This document shows, in pieces, positions 5,792 through 7,339 of a DNA stretch of 7,339 nt; position 1 is the first letter of the stretch; each line of letters opens with the position of its first letter. Where the stretch lies: NCBI GenBank assembly GCA_963593765.1, contig CAVBBU010000093.1:1-7339 (forward strand). Direction: 5' to 3'. The position numbers and the translations under genes were made by a program. This DNA is from CAVBBU01 sp963593765. GTDB lineage: Bacteria; Bacillota; Clostridia; Lachnospirales; Lachnospiraceae. Under the pieces are notes generated by a model. The model was not told the DNA's origin, made no database searches, and worked only from the letters and a program-made list of their open reading frames with translations.

Positions 5792-7070
5792 ATGAAAAAT
5801 TATAGAAAAAGAATAGCCGATGACGTGCTTAAGAAAAAGCTTGAAGGCAAGGGTGCTGTTTTAATTGAAGGTCCTAAATGGTGTGGTAAGACTACCACGG
5901 CTGAGCAAATAGCAAGAAGCATCCTATATATGGATGACCCCGAATATAAGGGACAAAATATAACTATGGCAGAGCTTAATCCTAAACGACTACTAGCAGG
6001 CGATACACCTAGGCTTATAGACGAATGGCAGCTTGCCCCAACGCTATGGGATGCTATACGTTTTGAGGTAGATCATAGAGATGGGCTTGGGCAATTTATA
6101 CTTACAGGATCAGCCGTACCTGCAGATACCAAAGATATAAATCACTCAGGCACAGGCAGGTTTGCGTGGCTAACCATGAGACCTATGAGCCTTTTTGAAT
6201 CAGGTGATTCGACAGGTAGCGTTAGCCTGCAGATGCTTTTTGATGGTAAGCAAAATATTGATGGTGAAACCAGCATAGACATAGAGCGACTTGCATTTCT
6301 TATATGCCGTGGTGGATGGNNNNNNNNNNGCTATAGATATGCAAGATGAAATTTCTCTAAGTCAGGCTACGGATTATCTTGATGCTGTTGTTCATAATGA
6401 TATAAATCGTGCGGATAATATTCAAAAGAATCCAGAGCGAGTTAAACGTCTTATGCGTTCTTATGCTAGAAATCAAGGGAGTCAGGTTGCAAATACTATC
6501 CTTGCATCAGATATGTATCTAAGCGAAGGTAACACTACTGATTCAGATACGGTTTCTACCTATTTGAATGCACTTAGAAAAATCTTTGTTGTTGAGGACA
6601 TGCCTGCATGGAATCCGAATCTTAGATCTAAAACAGCTATACGAAGCTCTGATACAAGATACTATATAGATCCTTCTATAGCTGTAGCTGCATTAGGAAT
6701 TGGTCCAACGGATCTTATCAATGATCTAAATACTTTCGGCTTTCTCCTAGAAACACTATGCGTTAGAGATCTGCGTGTTTATGCAGATGCTCTTAATGGA
6801 ACTGTATATCACTATCGTGATAAAAATGGTCTGGAATGTGATGCGGTCGTACATCTAAGAAACGGCTCATACGGACTAATAGAAATTAAGCTTGGCGGAG
6901 ATAAGCTTATTGAAGAAGCCTCTAACAATTTAAAGCTATTATCAACTAAGCTTGATACAAGCAAAATGAAAGCTCCATCCTTTATGATGGTTCTTACCGG
7001 AATTGGCAAATATGCTTATAGACGTTCAGATGGTGTATTAGTCGCTCCCATAGGCTGCCTTAAAAATTAG
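5792..7070 (+). CDS. AAA ATPase with DUF4143 / nuclease-like C-terminus, interrupted by an assembly gap
   Basis: This P-loop ATPase (AAA_14 plus DUF4143 type) is read as 176 residues before the gap and 246 after it. GAGGA (5780-5784) lies 7 bases before the ATG. The first part has the Walker A motif GPKWCGKTT (27-35), a Walker B-like LIDEW (75-79) and a sensor-like ILTGS (103-107). The second part contains DISR-like NDINR, NPERVKRLMRSYARNQ, and near the end ECDAVVHLRNGSYGLIEIK, whose Asp and ExK resemble a PD-(D/E)xK nuclease core. The two parts are in different frames only because the gap is written as ten N. RGGW before it and AIDMQ after it fit a family pattern with one to three residues missing. 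The gene is therefore probably whole, about 425 residues. Proteins of this family are common, often multi-copy, and of uncertain role; links to toxin or defence functions are only suggested. Confidence 0.88.
6320..6329. other. assembly gap (10 N) inside the ATPase gene
   Basis: There are ten undetermined bases after codon 176. The codon before the gap ends at 6319 and the first codon after it starts at 6330, so the true gap must be a multiple of three for the protein to continue. Ten is not, which marks it as a placeholder. Confidence 0.95.
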
Positions 7071-7111
7071 ATATAAAGTCAATATTTTTTAAAGAATAAC
7101 ATCGCCTTATG

Positions 7112-7120
7112 TGTTATATT
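7112..7120 (+). promoter_or_regulatory. possible extended -10 for the last lipoprotein
   Basis: TGT followed by TATATT (7115-7120) gives an extended -10 about 29 bases before the ATG at 7149. No good -35 is present at 17 bases (AAGAAT). I saw no clear terminator between the ATPase stop and this site, so read-through from the ATPase gene is also possible. Confidence 0.35.
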
Positions 7121-7148
7121 TAATTTAATCCAAAAAAGGAGCATGCAT

Positions 7149-7339
7149 ATGAGAATATTATCATTAATTACAATTACGGCTATTCTTATTACTAGCCTTA
7201 GTGCCTGCACGTCTAATTCTGCGCAGGCATCGTCACTAGAAATCAGTTCTTTTGGTGGTGATATAAGGCCAATAGGTGGATATACCACGCCGGAATCACC
7301 TGCGATTACTGATGAGCTTAAAAGCATATGTGATAAGGC
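7149..7339 (+). CDS. lipoprotein of unknown function, 3' end beyond the window
   Basis: Only 63 complete codons are visible. AAGGAG (7136-7141) lies 7 bases before the ATG at 7149; the in-frame ATG at 7143 is too close to the site. The product starts MRILSLITITAILITSLSAC, a type II signal peptide whose lipobox is Leu17-Ser18-Ala19-Cys20, so it should be lipid-anchored outside the cell. After a Ser/Thr/Ala-rich linker comes FGGDIRPIGGYTTPESP, then ITDELKSICDK at the edge. The GGYT...ITDEL pattern recalls the start of small secreted proteins in Clostridia with a cystatin-like core, but this is a weak memory-based likeness and the diagnostic part is missing. It lies 78 bases after the ATPase, probably unrelated to it. 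Confidence 0.78.
   Translation, partial: MRILSLITITAILITSLSACTSNSAQASSLEISSFGGDIRPIGGYTTPESPAITDELKSICDK

Noticed and set aside
5792..7070. The ATPase as a frameshifted pseudogene.
   Set aside because: The only break is the placeholder gap. Walker motifs and the nuclease-like core are intact on either side.
7079..7327. An 82-residue minus-strand ORF.
   Set aside because: It is antisense to the lipoprotein gene, which has a lipobox and a strong ribosome binding site.

Overview
The window looks like chromosomal DNA from an AT-rich Gram-positive gut-type Clostridia, most likely a Lachnospiraceae relative. This is an inference from the heavy use of ATA and AGA/AGG codons, strong GGAG-type ribosome binding sites, frequent extended -10 (TGn) promoters, two lipobox lipoproteins and the style of the GlgB and DUF4143 proteins. 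Two runs of exactly ten N (5492-5501 and 6320-6329) show that it is a scaffolded draft assembly.

Layout, left to right. Positions 1-89 hold two stem-loops. From 1683 down to 90 (minus strand) lies a two-gene unit: a lipoprotein of unknown function, then, 22 bases later, a secreted metallo-beta-lactamase-fold hydrolase that starts at a GTG (1028). A 196-base divergent intergenic region carries one promoter for that unit and another for a BCCT-family transporter (1880-3403). The BCCT leader has a perfect 11-bp inverted repeat between its -10 box and its ribosome binding site. The glycogen branching enzyme gene glgB (3498-5405) follows with its own extended -10 promoter and ends in a clear hairpin terminator.

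From 5406 to 5791 there is no sizeable gene. This stretch holds the glgB terminator, an assembly gap, a possible 14-codon minus-strand ORF, a 23-base-period tandem repeat and a near-consensus promoter that starts inside the last degenerate repeat unit. That promoter should drive an AAA ATPase with a DUF4143/nuclease-like C-terminus (5792-7070), which is cut by the second gap but appears intact. The window ends inside another lipoprotein gene (from 7149), which runs off the edge.

The genes do not form one obvious pathway. The exported pair and the BCCT transporter share a divergent control region, and a link through choline or betaine compounds is possible but speculative. glgB acts in glycogen storage and stands here without glgA, glgC or glgP. 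The ATPase belongs to a family that is usually mobile or multi-copy and poorly understood. I see no clear new multi-gene system. The most unusual items are the 23-base repeat array joined to the ATPase promoter, the BCCT protein with an altered TM3 motif, and the inverted repeat in the BCCT leader.
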